This document shows, piece by piece, positions 13,319 to 26,958 of a stretch of DNA of 64,000 bases. This DNA comes from Watersipora subatra (taxonomy: Eukaryota > Bryozoa > Gymnolaemata > Cheilostomatida > Watersiporidae): NCBI RefSeq assembly GCF_963576615.1, contig NC_088708.1, positions 1,116,001 to 1,180,000 on the forward strand, given 5' to 3'. Each line of letters begins with the position of its first letter. The stretch's first letter is position 1. Both the position numbers and the translations under genes were made by a program. A model generated the notes under the pieces. The model was not told where the DNA came from. It ran no database searches and worked only from the letters and a program-made list of their open reading frames with translations.

Positions 13319-14913
13319 CAAATTATTATTGCAAATGTAGTATCCTGCTCAATCGTTTGGTTACTGTTATTTTTAAATGGTTAGCTTTTCGATTAAAGAT
13401 TTTCTAATGTCAATATTAGGAACTATTTTGCCAACGTTTTGTTTGAAAGTCTTCTGCAAATAATGTCGATGATACTTTGGCGTGGCAGATGAATCTGTAA
13501 CAAGAATGGCAAAATAGTCGGTTTTATTCAAATATACATTAATGTTGGATACTGAATTAGGCTTGTACATGTAGCTTGAGGGCACTTAACAAGTGGAAGG
13601 TCTGATTGTCTAAAAATTAAACCAGCAAAACCTCTTGGTTAATATGTTAATGGGTAAAAGCTCTGGGCTACGTTACCAGCTGAAATGCTCAATAAATGGT
13701 ACTTATTCTGCCACATTAGTTTTGGCAAAGAAAACCAACCTTTGGACATATTTATTAGCTTGGAATACTGCATAATTTTCCTCAAAAGAGTGGGGTGCTC
13801 ACCTCTTTCCTTCAGGTAAGAGGCCTACATTACCTTAGTCGAAAGTTTTCTAAATATAAACCGGTAAGTTTGTCAGACCAACCATCTGATGGAGTGACTA
13901 GATGAGATGCGTCAAGTGCTTTATCGTGTTTCAATCGAGTGTGACCCTCCTTTTCTCTACCAGATAGACAAGCTTCTCTTATCCAATCATGCCAATGAGA
14001 CTAATTGAAAAGTAGAGTGTGGTGAACTTGCATCTTGTAGATATCAGCCAAGAGCTGACACTTTAATGATCTATATAATTGTTAATATTGTAACAAGATG
14101 TAAACTCTTTGTTAAGATACATTTCAAGTTGGGTTCCTTGATCATTATAGCTGCCATTTCTTTTAAATATCGACAAGCTCTGTGGGATTTTCTTAGACGC
14201 ATTAGTGTTTAGAATCTTTTTGCAGACCTTCACATTAGGAGTTGTGCACCCGTTATTCAGTAGCACCTTTTTTGTTTGATTGGTTACATTCTGACAATTA
14301 TTGCTCTTCAAGATCACAATAGTAGAGTTATGATGACAAGAGGTAAGTTTGCTTTTTGAATGCTGGGTATTGCTGCAAACTCTGTGACTTTCTTGATGAT
14401 AAAGGTAGAGTGAGCATCTCTCAATACCTACTCTAGTCTATCAATTCTAGAATTAATAGACAGGTATGAAATTGCTCTGATTGGGCATAGGTCTAGCTAT
14501 TGTTCATCTATTGATGATTCATTTTAATTATTTGGAAAAGAAGAATAGTAAGGAAACTGCAATTAAAGCTCCCTTGCTTAATGCTATGAGCAGTTACAGC
14601 TTTTGTGATTTGAGATGAATTCTACTTTAATCCTTACAAACATTCTGTAATGGAAGTGTTTTTTACACAATTACAAAAGGCCTTACTCACTACTTCACTG
14701 CAAGTTCCAATATAATCATAGAGCTGACTGAAATTTTCATGTAGCAACAGAAGTGAATTTTTGCACTAATTTGAAAGCTTTTAAGAGCTGCCTGGGAAAA
14801 ATATTGATTTTGTCAACACAGCAACCACTTCGAGTGCTGATAAAGATTGAAGGACCATCAAATCAAAGGAATAACTGATAATAGCTGATTGTTACTGTTG
14901 CAGCATAGTGTAG
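13319..14913. other. Intergenic DNA, nothing firmly recognised
   Basis: AT-rich sequence. Minus-strand open frames of 70 codons (13585-13373) and 84 codons (14317-14063) are unlike any family I know and lack convincing splice context. Confidence 0.35.
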
Positions 14914-15690
14914 GCCGTAAGGTGTCATTAGCGTAGGGTGTCATTGGCATAGGGCATCATTAGCTTAGGGTGTCATTAGCATAGGGTGTCCTTAGTGTAC
15001 GGTGTCATTAGCGTGAGGTGTTATTAGCGTGAGGTATCGTTAGCATAAGGTGTCATTAGCGTAGGGTGTCATTGGCATAGGGCATCATTAGCGTAGGGTG
15101 TCATTAGCATAGGGTGTCCTTAGTGTAAGGTGTCATTAGCGTGAGGTGTCATTAGCATAAGGGTTCATTAGCATAGGGTGTCATTTGCATAGGGTGTTTT
15201 CATCATAAGGTGTCCTCAGCATAGGGTGTCATTAGCGTAGGTTGTTCTCGGCATAGGGTGTTCTCAGCATAAGGTGTCCTTAGCATAGGGTGTCATTAGC
15301 TTAGGGTGTCATTAGCGCAGGGTGTCATTAGTATAGGGTGTCATTAGTATAGGGTGTCATTAGTAAAGGGTGTCATTAGTAAAGGGTGTCATTAGTGTAG
15401 GGTGTCCTTAGCTTAGGGTGTCATTAGTATAGGGTGTTTTCATCATAAGGTGTCCTCAGCGTAGGGTGTCATCAGCGTAGGGTGTCATTAGCATAGGGTG
15501 TCTGTCATTAGTGTAGGGTGTCCTTAGCATAGGGTGTCATTAGTGTCGGGTGTCATTAGCGTAGGGTGTCATTAGTATAAGGTGTCCTTAGCGTAAGATG
15601 TCCTTAGCGTAGGGTGTCATTAGCATAAGGTGTCATTCGCATGGGGCGCCATTCTCTAGAGTGTCATTTGCATTGGATTTCATTAGCGTA
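14914..15690. repeat. 16-bp tandem repeat, nearly 50 copies
   Basis: Unit is gtgtcattagcatagg with frequent variants (gcgtagg, ccttagc, cctcagc). Larger blocks are themselves duplicated, for example around 14930 and 15060. The array ends in a large inverted duplication described separately. Confidence 0.95.
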
Positions 15691-15900
15691 GGATTTTTAA
15701 TAATATTTTATAATTTTAATATATTTTATAATCAAATTTTATAAATCCAATGCAAATGACACTCTAGACAATGGCGCCCCATGCGAATGACACCTTATGC
15801 TAATGACACCCTACGCTAAGGACATCTTACGCTAAGGACACCTTATACTAATGACACCCTACACTAGTGACGCCTGATACTAATAACACCCTATGCTAAT
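15522..15900. repeat. Large inverted repeat (hairpin) at the end of the 16-bp minisatellite
   Basis: The last ten or so minisatellite units (about 15522-15680) are repeated as reverse complement at 15743-15900, separated by about 62 bp of AT-rich DNA. The inner 100 bp or so match with a single visible difference (attctctaga against attgtctaga). The outer part has several more. Order and variants of individual units are conserved between arms, so the second arm is an inverted copy of the first. Confidence 0.93.
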
Positions 15901-16839
15901 ATATTTTATAATATATAGGCAATTTAATAATTTGTTAGGAATTTTATTATTAACAACTACATCCAGCCTCGGTATTCAAATGTCTCAAATCTAAAAAAAT
16001 ATCTGAGCTTGAGAAAAGTCAAATTTTTTGTTGGATTGGAAACTCAAATACTCCCGAGATAGGCCAATAAAAATTGAAAGCGCAGCTCAGCTCTCAATTG
16101 ATGCTCTCTCACGCTAGCTTTAGTGTGTAACAGTTGCGCACAGATTTGTTAATTGTGGTTTATGAAATACTGGCTGTGTTTTGTGTAGAGTATTAGTGTA
16201 TTATTTTATTGTTATTATTAGAGCAAAACACATAAGCAATTCCTAAACTTTTACGGAGTTGAACAATTCACTTTTTATCAAGCTTTTGTAATGTACTGTG
16301 GTTGAAAACTATGGGTCGACTGTGCAAAATCACAAAAAAATTTAAACCATTTAGAATATTTTGAATAATACTAAAGTTTTTCAAGCGCTACACAAATCTG
16401 ATGGCGGATTGTCATTTTCCGTAACTTGAAATTATAGCAATGTGCTGTTTGTGCTTGTTATCTCTGTATTACAGTAGGACAAATTCATTTTAAAGACTGT
16501 TTGAAAAGTTCAGTGAGCAAGCTATAATGGACTATCAACTAAAAAAATTCAATGAAGCTCTAAATTAGAATCTGAAGCTTTATGTACTAAATAAAATACC
16601 TCTCTTACAACTGATAGCTTTTCCTTTCATAAGAAAGATAAAGTGGTCTACTGATGCACTGAACTTCGTTGCCAATTGAAGCAGTAGCCAATGTAGTCTG
16701 CCAATGTATCATACGATGTTGTCTAAGACTATGTCGTAAACAACAGTCTGTTGAATTTTTGCAGTACACAAGAGGTTTCAATCGCATGGTAGGTGAGTTT
16801 TTAGTAAACTCATTGATAGTGCCAACACTCCTCGCAGAG
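15901..16839. other. Intergenic DNA, nothing recognised
   Basis: AT-rich sequence with no supported gene or repeat. Confidence 0.35.
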
Positions 16840-16872
16840 CATAACCTGCTAACAGTTTATTAGCAGGTTATG
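16840..16872. repeat. Short perfect hairpin
   Basis: cataacctgctaa is followed after 7 bases (cagttta) by its exact complement ttagcaggttatg, a 13-bp stem. No U-tract follows on either side. It lies in the stretch downstream of the GOLPH3 stop codon, about 940 bp away. Role unknown. Confidence 0.7.
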
Positions 16873-17200
16873 GTGTACTGTTTTGTCAGTCATCTGCCCA
16901 CACCCAATTAACACACAAATATAGCATATGGGTAAATAAATATAAATTAGCATTTATTACAAATGAACAAGGATATTTGATATAGAAAGTTGACTCAAAT
17001 TCAGTCAGATCTGATAATGCTGTCAACACTTAACACATGTATGTTCCGTACTGAACATAACGACCTGATATGCCGTCATACCGACCACCTAACAATAGTT
17101 GTCAGCGACAGAGCACGCTCCATAGTGCCACAGCGTGGTTGCGCACATCACTCCACTTTAAACAGGTTAGTATACGTCTCATACATTATACAGTTAATAT

Positions 17201-17206
17201 TTTATT
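17201..17206 (-). terminator. GOLPH3: Candidate GOLPH3 polyadenylation signal
   Basis: Plus-strand TTTATT reads AATAAA on the minus strand, about 600 bp after the GOLPH3 stop codon. It is the first AATAAA I found after the stop. The true cleavage site is not known, and in AT-rich DNA this motif can occur by chance. Confidence 0.3.
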
Positions 17207-17807
17207 AGTAAATATCGTAACATAAAATCAGTTAAATAAATTGTAGAGGAGCGCACAAAGAAGATTAAAATGAAATGAGTCTCACACAGTAATTAATTTC
17301 ATAATACCATGTTACACGGAGGATGACCTGGGCATTACACTTACAACACACTACTAGGATATACACGGGTTATATTATGAGAAAGGCACTCACCGCACTC
17401 AAAAGACCATTGAGCGCCATCACAACCAAGGCGCTGTAAGAATCATATTTGCAATGGCCGAATAGAATGAGAAGCCTTGATACTATGGTATGATCACAAA
17501 CCAATTGAAAAATAAGCTATCAAGGAGAAAGCGCATAAAAGTATCCGAGGTTAAAAAGTTACGAAATTTAGAAATCTACAACCAGATTCTGATATAGCGC
17601 TGCGGTACTTGCTGCAACAGTACTAACAACAGTACTAACCTTGCGCACTACAGCGCACGAGTGAAATGGAATGGTACCAAGACGTGAGTCTATATATAAC
17701 ACCAAAGTAGGTCAAGGAAAGATCTTATGAGAAAGAAGACAACTCTCTTAACAGAAATTGGATAGACGAGTGAAATCTATCAGAGCTTGTGCAGCGGGTG
17801 ACGCGCA

Positions 17808-18266
<459 letters not shown>

Positions 18267-19756
18267 TTATGGCTGCAATTAATACCAGTGTCATGCAGTC
18301 GTCCTGCTTGAATAACTGCAATTAATTTCTCCCATGATAAGGGAAGGCCTAACTTGTTGCACAACTATGGAAGACAAGCTAAAAGTGGTAGACAAATCCC
18401 AATTGCTATTAACCACTTGCCATTACATATTTTGCACAAAATAAACTGCTTGCACTTTTAATGCATAGTTAGAAGTATGGAGAAGACAACAGCCACATAT
18501 GTCACATAGCAAAGCAATGAAACACCAAAGCCCGACTGACTTGCCAGCCAATCAAACAAGGACAGCAATAATATAAACAGCTACGGTCCTCACCCAACCC
18601 ATCTCATGACTTGCAATTGGAAACTCATCGAGGGAGCATGTATTGTAACCCACCATTGCTCATACCTTCACATTAAAATGTCTGTTAGCATAAATTTGGT
18701 TCGTGCTGAACGTTGTTCAAATGCAGTACTGATGGGAGGCGAATTTGAACATTGACATAATGGATGCCAGTCATACAAAACAAAGAAAAAATGTTTGACA
18801 TGATTGACCCTTTTGGCTTTGCTTGATCAATGTAAACCTTGATGGGCCAGACGGCACTTCTATGGGCGCAGTTACATTGTATTTGATAAAATAAAACATT
18901 AAACATTCCGAACCAAACAGATTTATAAGCAGTAAACAATATTGAACACAATTCTTTTCCTACATTTCGTAATCTACCAGAACACAACAAACTACACAAA
19001 TAACCTAAAGATAGTAAAAGAGTGTATCTGGCATATGGATATTCATGTAGATACTAAAAATATAGCTGAAAAAGTTCCCAAGTCTCAGACAGTCAGGTCC
19101 CAAACAATCGACGTTTATGCAACCAACCATTTATGCGATGTTAACTTCTGGTTTTGAAATAAATTAGACTAGCCTCAAGACAAGACTTAAACAGCATCCA
19201 GTCTGAACCAACTCGAAAGAATGCCACAGATCATAGATTTACATGCATTACATAAAGATATATAACTGTGCATAATTAATCAAGAAAACATTCTAAGCGT
19301 AAGAATTAAAAGTTCAGCTTCGAACTTCTTTTTTTAATGTATAATTTCTGGTATTAAAGTGCCAAGTTTTATAATAAAAATCAGCTCTTGTTTCTCTAGT
19401 TAGCGAGCGATAGGAAGACACGTTCCACATTTTTCACTAATCATAAAAAGGATATACAATTGTAGGAGGTGCAAACTTTAGTCATTTTGCAAAAATTGGA
19501 ACCAAACGTAACTTAATTTTACTCCAGGTCAACTGGCCCAAGGAAACACTTTAGTTTTTTTTCAATGAGCAGTAGCTCAAGGCAAGGGTAATAAGAGTTA
19601 CTATTATAATACAGACTATCAAATAGTTAGCCATAAACACCACGGTACGTTGTGACAAGCTACGTACATCATTAGTTATTATGTCTATTCTGATTGTAGT
19701 CCAACAGCAATGAATAGACTAAAATAAAGTATTAGAATAGATGTTACGACAAATGA

Positions 19757-19811
19757 AGAATTTGAACAATGCAGAAGATACAGGATTGAAACCGCTAGAC
19801 CACTGCAGACG
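19757..19811 (-). repeat. tRNA-like (SINE head) module in the GOLPH3 intron
   Basis: On the minus strand tggtctagcggtttca resembles a Pol III A box and ttgttcaaattc a B box, spaced as in a tRNA. The acceptor stem does not pair, so it is not a working tRNA gene. It is best read as the head of a decayed tRNA-derived SINE. Confidence 0.5.
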
Positions 19812-19995
19812 AGGGCTAAATTTGGAGCTTTTCCCTTGTTACAACCTTTTCGGGTGATGAGTAAAAACCATAGCACAAAGGGCACTTCTGTCTATAGCAG
19901 CCTGTATGCTTATTCGAGTAAAAACTAACACCCATGATCAGTGCCCAGTTAACCAGATTACACATGTAGAGAAAGTCAATGATAGAACGCCATGA

Positions 19996-20063
19996 CAGGG
20001 ACTACTCAGGGTCACAGAGATGTGAGCATCCTGTACTGAACCGCTCTAACCATCAACACAGGT
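19996..20063 (-). repeat. Second tRNA-like module in the GOLPH3 intron
   Basis: On the minus strand tgatggttagagcggttcag is A-box-like. The B-box region (gaccctgagtagtccc) is degenerate. It lies about 200 bp from the first tRNA-like module. Confidence 0.4.
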
Positions 20064-21641
20064 CGCTAATTGTGTGAAATAAAAGTAGTAAGTGTCATTA
20101 CTCTTTAGTTGTATTTCAGTTTCTCTTATTAATCCCAATCAAAGTATCACATTGTCAATAGTAGCAAAACCGATAATCACAACACTATATTTTTGAAAGA
20201 GAGCATAAACTGAGGTGTATCGACTCTCAATATCTAACCTTTATGAAAAGAATAACTCTATACTATCACTTGGCTGGTTCAAAATTCAATCATAAGCAGT
20301 GTCATGTAGAGTCTCTAAATTACTGACATGACCAGGGATCTGGTAGGTGAGGTAGCAGTGATAGATGCATACAGCGTGGCTAGAAATGCAAACTGGGTAT
20401 ATGGGCCTATCCTAAAAAGGTTTTGGTATCAGACAGCTGTGCGCCAGCTATCTGAATTGGATAGCCCACCAGTAGATTGCAAAGCGCAAAAGAAAATGGG
20501 AATCCTTACTCTTTATGCTATAAGGCAGTTTTGTTCATGCAGGCAAGCCACTTCTTATCCATAACCATGATAAAAAGCCACATCCAGTAGCTAGTAAACT
20601 AGCAAAGGTAGTTACGATGGATGCTATGTTACCATGGAAACTAACTACAGCATACTGAACAGCAACACCCTACAGTTCCAGTAAGGGAAACTTTATTTCA
20701 CATGAGTTATTATTGTGAGTTATTCTCTCTTAAAACTTATAAACCATTAATATTTTGTAATTAGTGGCTTGAACAGAGTTCTGCAGCTATTAATAAATTT
20801 TTGCAGAAAACAGTTGCTAATAGCGATGACTGCTTTTGAATTGCAGCAATTTTGAGGTATTTTGAAAATGCTAAATTGAACAGTCGGTATATACTTGCAT
20901 TTTATAAATAATAAACAAGAGAAGTTTTTATGCAAAATATGTGAAACAATGCGGTATTTATATTGCTCATTGTAAAAAACACAGACAAATCAAAGATCAA
21001 GGAGCGATGGTTTTCAACCGATAGTTCTGAAAATCACCAGTTTTTGCTATAACAATGTTACTACAACATCCTCTAGCTTCAGCTATATGCTGTGCCAGCG
21101 CCATCACATAACAATTTAGTGGTTTTTAACGAAATACTTCAGAATACTATCACCAACACAAAGCACACTTTACAAGTGTGACATATATTTTTAGAGTAAA
21201 GGTAAGTGTATTCGTCTGAAACATGCTTGTTTATAAAGAGTACACCATAGAGAATTGCACTATACTAGTAACATTATCAGTGTTGTAGTTATAAAACCAT
21301 TCAACACGAAAGAAGGCGATGTATAAAAAGCTAACTTTTACTCCTACTAAATGTCTTTAAGGTCAAGTAGACGATACGAGAAGAAAACCTCTTAGGTAAG
21401 CTTGAGAGCTGCACTCAGTTAGTATTTTACAGTAACTTGGTAGACAGACATCAACCCGTCAATTAAGGCCTTTAACAGCAGACTTTTATGTTAGGCCACT
21501 CATTTTATATTTTTAGGTTCATGGATTATTTCAACACATTTTAGAGTATGTTGGTCGAAATAAAAATAAAAGTGTCAATGTCTGTTTTTTCTTTTTTTTA
21601 ATGGCAAATTTTCAATGTCGAAATTGGAAAATAAAATAGAC

Positions 21642-21647
21642 ATACAT

Positions 21648-21680
<33 letters not shown>
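21642..21680. repeat. CA/TA microsatellite
   Basis: Alternating cacaca and tatata run of about 39 bp in the GOLPH3 intron. Confidence 0.9.
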
Positions 21681-22530
21681 CAAACAACTATACAAATAAA
21701 TATTTCCATGCAAATATAGATAATAACATAGCTCACTAAACAAACAAATTATAGACATATACTACGTGACTAGAGCTTGTCAAGCAGATATTAAAAAAGA
21801 AACACAGAAAATTACAAAAAGTTTAAATCAGCTGTTACATGTATGCAGCCCCAGAAAATCCTGAGTTGATTTCCTTGTAATGAAGTAGATGTTTTCACGT
21901 AAAAATAGTGTGAAGAAATTAGCAAGCATACTCGATATATAAGCAATAAGAAGAAAGCTGCGAACAAATTTCTTTTTTTCTTGAAAGTTTCAAGATAGTT
22001 CTAAACACGGCTGCTTCGCGCAGCGTCGATATAACAATAATAGTAATGATAAAGAAAACATTTCAAATACAATTTGCAAATTGTAATCAGTCAAGTGACT
22101 ATCGTCAGAATAATTTGTCAAACTGCAATAAGGCTAGTAAAGCCAACCAAGAATTATTCTACATTATTCCGTAATTGGCTTCCCATAACTATCAAAATAT
22201 TCATCTTAAGTGGAAGTAAATGTTTTAAAAGTTCAGAATTTATGGCAGTCGTCAAAATCAAAACTCTTCGTCAGTTCAACAGCGTCTAGCACATTTCAAC
22301 TTAATCGTTATCATTAAATATGTGAATCCAGAACAGACAAAACCAAAAAGTCCGTTTTCCATTCCTTTCTTAGCAGTAAAGTTGTGTCGAAATGGATTCG
22401 CTAGGTTTGCAACCACTAGTAATATTCTGAAAACGGGCTCTGCACGATACGTTCGCACCTTTCGTCTGAGCATTGTCGACACTAAACAAGGAGAAAATCA
22501 CCGTTCGGCCGTTCTGGGTGCTGAAATTTT

Positions 22531-22648
22531 GCTGCCTCATAGAACGCACTCATAGAATTTTGCTGCCTCGGATTGTTCTATGAGGCAGCCAGAGGCTGCC
22601 TCATAACAATACGGCGCTGGTTACAGAACAATACGGCGCTGGTTACAA
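22531..22648. repeat. Inverted and direct repeat cluster
   Basis: gctgcctcatagaac (22531-22545) has its exact complement at 22575-22589, with a further partial copy (ggctgcctcata) at about 22594. Directly after, aacaatacggcgctggttac occurs twice (22605 and 22627). This looks like the scar of a small foldback or of repair-associated duplication. Confidence 0.75.
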
Positions 22649-23140
22649 GAAAGCTAACGTTACGTTTTCAAATAAAAAACATTAATCAACAAATTGCAAG
22701 TTTCGGCGGTTCAAATAAAAATAGAAGTACACATAGACTTTTTATTTTTTCAGCGGTAGTTTTTATCTCGCGTCGGCGGATCCGTGAACCTAATAATCAA
22801 AAATGAGTGGCCTAACTAGCAAACCACAAAATAAATAACAGCTCACAGCTGTAGCGACAATCACCCAGCCGACCTCCGAGCATATCCCTACTATTAGTAC
22901 CAAAGAAAATCTGTTTATATTGAAATAAAATACTGCACAAACGAGGCATAATTGGCTACTGCACCAACCAGGTTGTCAGTACAAGGTTTTAATCAGGTCT
23001 TTTAGTTCTTGCTGAATGAAGCAAAAGTTCAGTTTCAGGAATTATTTAAACTAGAATCACATACGATAAAACTACTCTTATGCATGGATTATGCCAATGT
23101 TACACTTTTTTACCTTATCTCTAAAAACCAAATAGGATCA

Positions 23141-23401
<261 letters not shown>

Positions 23402-24391
23402 CTAAAAAAATACACATAAGCAATTTAACATAACTAAAATCTAAAATGAATCTGTCGATATGGCATCAATGCTCTATAAGCAAAAATCCCCTTTTTAAGA
23501 TTTGACAGTTTCATATTTTTAATACTTATGTAAACTTATTTATCTCTTCATCCACCTGCTAAACTGCTGACTATAAAAGATGCAATGAAGTAAAAGAACC
23601 TGATTAGCTATCAGACTGATATAGTTGCCTTTGACTTGCTTTCAAAATTATTTATAGATTCCACACTTTGTTAACGCTTAATTCAGATGCTTATAATCTA
23701 AATTTGTCTAGGATTGAAAATCTTAATTTGTTATTCTTTTTGGGAATGTTGGTACTATAAGAGTATCTTTTTTTTACTTAAGCCAACTAGTTGTAGATCA
23801 ATTCTTAATTGGACCAGACGATTGAAACCCTTGACAAAGAAAGGTCGCAAGAGCTATTTGCCTTTTAGTGCACTTTGACAGCCGGGCTGTTGAATACGAG
23901 CTCAACGAGGAACTGATAGAATAGCATTATCCGCGTATAAAATTTAAAAAGAAAGTTCTACTACTTCAAGATGGATTCATTTTACTTTATTACATCTTTA
24001 GCTTTTTGAGAAAGTCTGTTCCTGGAGTATTAGTTCAATCGCGAAACTTCGCGATTGTCTAACAACAAACATCTCTTATTATTCAGCTGACTTGAGACAA
24101 AAAGCAAAGGAACCAGCACTGAGCATTGTAAAACTAAAAACTTCATCTAATGCACGAAAACAATGTAAATAAAATAACTTTTTGGATGAAATTACAATAT
24201 AAAAAGATTTAATGATATCAAAACTGCTCTCACAATAACGTACGTAGAATATGTCCAAAATTCTGATGCACAGAATTGAAAGATACAACTTGCACAGATA
24301 CACTATTGATAGTATTTGCAAACCCAAAACAACAGCAGATCTACGTAAAAATATACATAAAACAGTTTCCTATGAATAAAAAAATATTTAC

Positions 24392-24601
24392 CTCCCTATC
24401 TTTAAGTCCCAGTAATAGAACTTCTTCCATAAGCGTTAATTTCATTTCTTTAGATTCGTGATCATCTTTGTCCTCTTTTTTAAGGTCATCATCGTCTACA
24501 TGATCCCAATCACCCCAATCGTTTTTTTCTTCTGAGCCTCCAGAAGCTTCTTCAGTCTTTCTGGGATTTCTACGTTTAGTCAACCCTTCAGATCTGTTCA
24601 T
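24392..24601 (-). CDS. GOLPH3: GOLPH3 exon 1 with start codon
   Basis: The 210-bp coding part gives residues 1-70. It runs from MNRSEGLTKRR through a highly acidic low-complexity stretch (NDWGDWDHVDDDDLKKED) to KLTLMEEVLLLGLKDRE, where family conservation begins. The ATG at 24601 is the first after an in-frame upstream TAA, and it gives 293 aa in total against 298 in human. The N-terminal 50 residues are poorly conserved in the family and form a disordered tail. The WGDWD element in it is not one I know from vertebrate GOLPH3. The donor gtaaat begins at 24391. The intron to exon 2 is about 1 kb. Confidence 0.95.
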
Positions 24602-26420
24602 CTTTGACTCCGCGAAGATACCAAGCTTTTCTGAATTTTGATTTACCAATCGCTCAAACGGATGTGTATTTGTCGCTCTTGCGTGTTGAAGGCAAAGCGC
24701 TTACCCATGACAGTACTCGAAGTTCTGAGAGCACCGTTCGCTATTGCACGAGACGTCACGAAACTTTCTCTGAATAGTGCCTAAATTTGCATAATGCATG
24801 TGCTTATTGAGCGTGATTGCGGTATGCTAGTCAGTTAACTTGCGATGATCGTGTAAAGCTATTCAAGCTTTTACTGGCTAATGTTGCCCAGAATAGCGAC
24901 GATAACCTCTCTACGTTTTTCTTGAACTCTAGAGTATTGTAAAATGAATATACAAAAAGTGAAATGAAGAAAGGCTGTTGGCGTTTATAGACAAAATGGC
25001 TAGCTAAGGTCGTTCGAAATTTTGCATATATTGTTATGTGTGTTTTCTGAAGGCTCGTGTTATACACAATTATTCCGCATCCACACGTACAACCATGTTA
25101 AGTTTGATTACCATTGTATTTTATTTTTCACTATATTTAGTTTGTGCCCTTTATCATAGGTTGTGTGAACTAATTTGTTTAATACTGGCTCAGACACTTG
25201 TGTGAATGTGCTCAGCTATTAGCAGTAGCCTACCAATAAGAATTACCAGTAAATGTTACATTTTTATTTTTACAAGTCCAACATCTTAAATTACAAACTA
25301 GCAAACTTTTAAAGCAGTAATAATAGTGACAAAGATTAAAGATAGCTGATGAAAGTTCCATCCTTACATGATCAGTTGTCCATGCTCTTCCGTTCAGTCT
25401 CGTAGGCCTACTTTTACGAGTCTTGGCAGTCAAAAAAGAGCCATGACAGTCTAAAGAAAAAGAGTCTCAGCTGTCGAAGGTGCACAAAAGTAGAATGATT
25501 GGAGCTGCTCTTGGTTGTGATATGCTTTCTTGTTAAGGTTTAGTTTGGATGAAGATTAGATTGTTAGTTCAATAGTTGTTAGCATTTTAATGTTCTATTC
25601 TATCAAACGTCCACTCACAGGGAACTACAATAATAACCAAAAAGAAAGTATAACAAACAGAAAGTATACAACAGTGTTGACTAACGGAATGAGACTTAAG
25701 ATGAACTAACGTGCATCTTATCAACAGTTCTCTTTGATGGATGTCTCTGTTAGCCATGAGAAGATGTTTAGGTGCTCAGATTCTGCTTTTTATGCTGTAA
25801 AAGGTCGGTGTTTAAGTGAGATTGTCATGAGTACGTCATAAAAGCGTACTGGTTGATATGATGACCAACTTCTATAATTTTGGCAAAGATATGTATGTGT
25901 CATCACCGCTGATTTCCTCTGGTGGCTTTCTGATGCACTGGTTGATGCGTCTTCTTTAATTGGTTTTTCTAAGGATCCTTTGATGTGCCAGGAATGAATT
26001 GCATATCTTTGTTGGGGCTCATGCTCTTCTCCTCTATGTTATCTGGTTTTGCTGATATCGCCATACAGCAATGCCAAATAATCATGCATGACTGTAGCGA
26101 TATGTTCAGTAGACAGACTGAGCTGGCATGTTCAATACAGCTGAAAGCTTACCGTAACTCAGATATGACGTGAGAATTATTGGGACTTGAATGTTTCAAA
26201 CAGCACTATACATTGATGTAAGTCAAAGAATTCGAGCGATGATATGGGTATAAGCCTAATCATAGCACAACTAAACAAACCAATGGCTTAGAAGCCTCTG
26301 TGCAATACCCTTAAAACAACTAACATGCATTTTTGGAACTTGAATTGTCATATAAAATGGTCATAAGTGAATTTTTGTTGTTAAAACTAGTTAGCAAATG
26401 CTCTAATACAGTAAAATAGC
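24602..26420. other. GOLPH3 upstream region and intergenic DNA
   Basis: The GOLPH3 promoter must lie just above 24601, but no TATA box or other site can be argued for. No gene or structured repeat was found in the rest. Confidence 0.35.
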
Positions 26421-26958
26421 AGCACATGCACCCGCACCAATAAACATGCACCTGTACCAATAAACATGCACCCGGACCAATAAACATGCACCTGTACCAA
26501 TAAACATGCACCTGTACCAATAAACATGCACCTGTACCAATAACCATGCACCAGTACCAATAAATATGCACCCGTACCAATAAACATGCACCAGTACCAA
26601 TAAACATGCACCAGTACCAATAAACATGCACCAGTACTAATAAACATGCGTCAGTATCAATAAACATGCACTCATACCAATAATCATGCACCAGTACCAA
26701 TAAGCATGCACCAGTACCAATAAGTATGTACCAGTATCAATAATTATGCACCCGGACCAATGAACATGCGCCAGTACCAATAAACATGCGCTAGTACCAA
26801 TAAACATGCGCCAGTACCAATAAACATGTGTCAGTACCAATGAACATGCACCTGTACCAATAAACATGCACCAGTACCAATAAACATGCACCAGTACCAA
26901 TAAACATGCACCAGTACCAATAAACATGCACCAGTACCAATAAACATGCACCATCACT
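26421..26958. repeat. 20-bp tandem repeat, about 27 copies
   Basis: Unit is caccagtaccaataaacatg. The variation is mostly at the third base group (cctgtacc, cccggacc, cccgtacc). With a 20-bp period all three minus-strand frames stay open, giving several ORFs rich in FIGTGACLLV-like blocks. They have no support as proteins. Confidence 0.97.

Noticed and set aside
16840..16872. Rho-independent terminator
   Set aside because: A perfect hairpin but in a eukaryotic genome and without a U-tract.
24602..24649. Longer GOLPH3 N-terminus starting at 24649
   Set aside because: That codon is TTG, not ATG. The first ATG after the upstream in-frame stop is at 24601 and gives the family's usual length.
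26421..26958. Possible CRISPR array (short regular repeats)
   Set aside because: There are no unique spacers: the 20-bp units are directly adjacent and nearly identical, and the DNA is animal nuclear.
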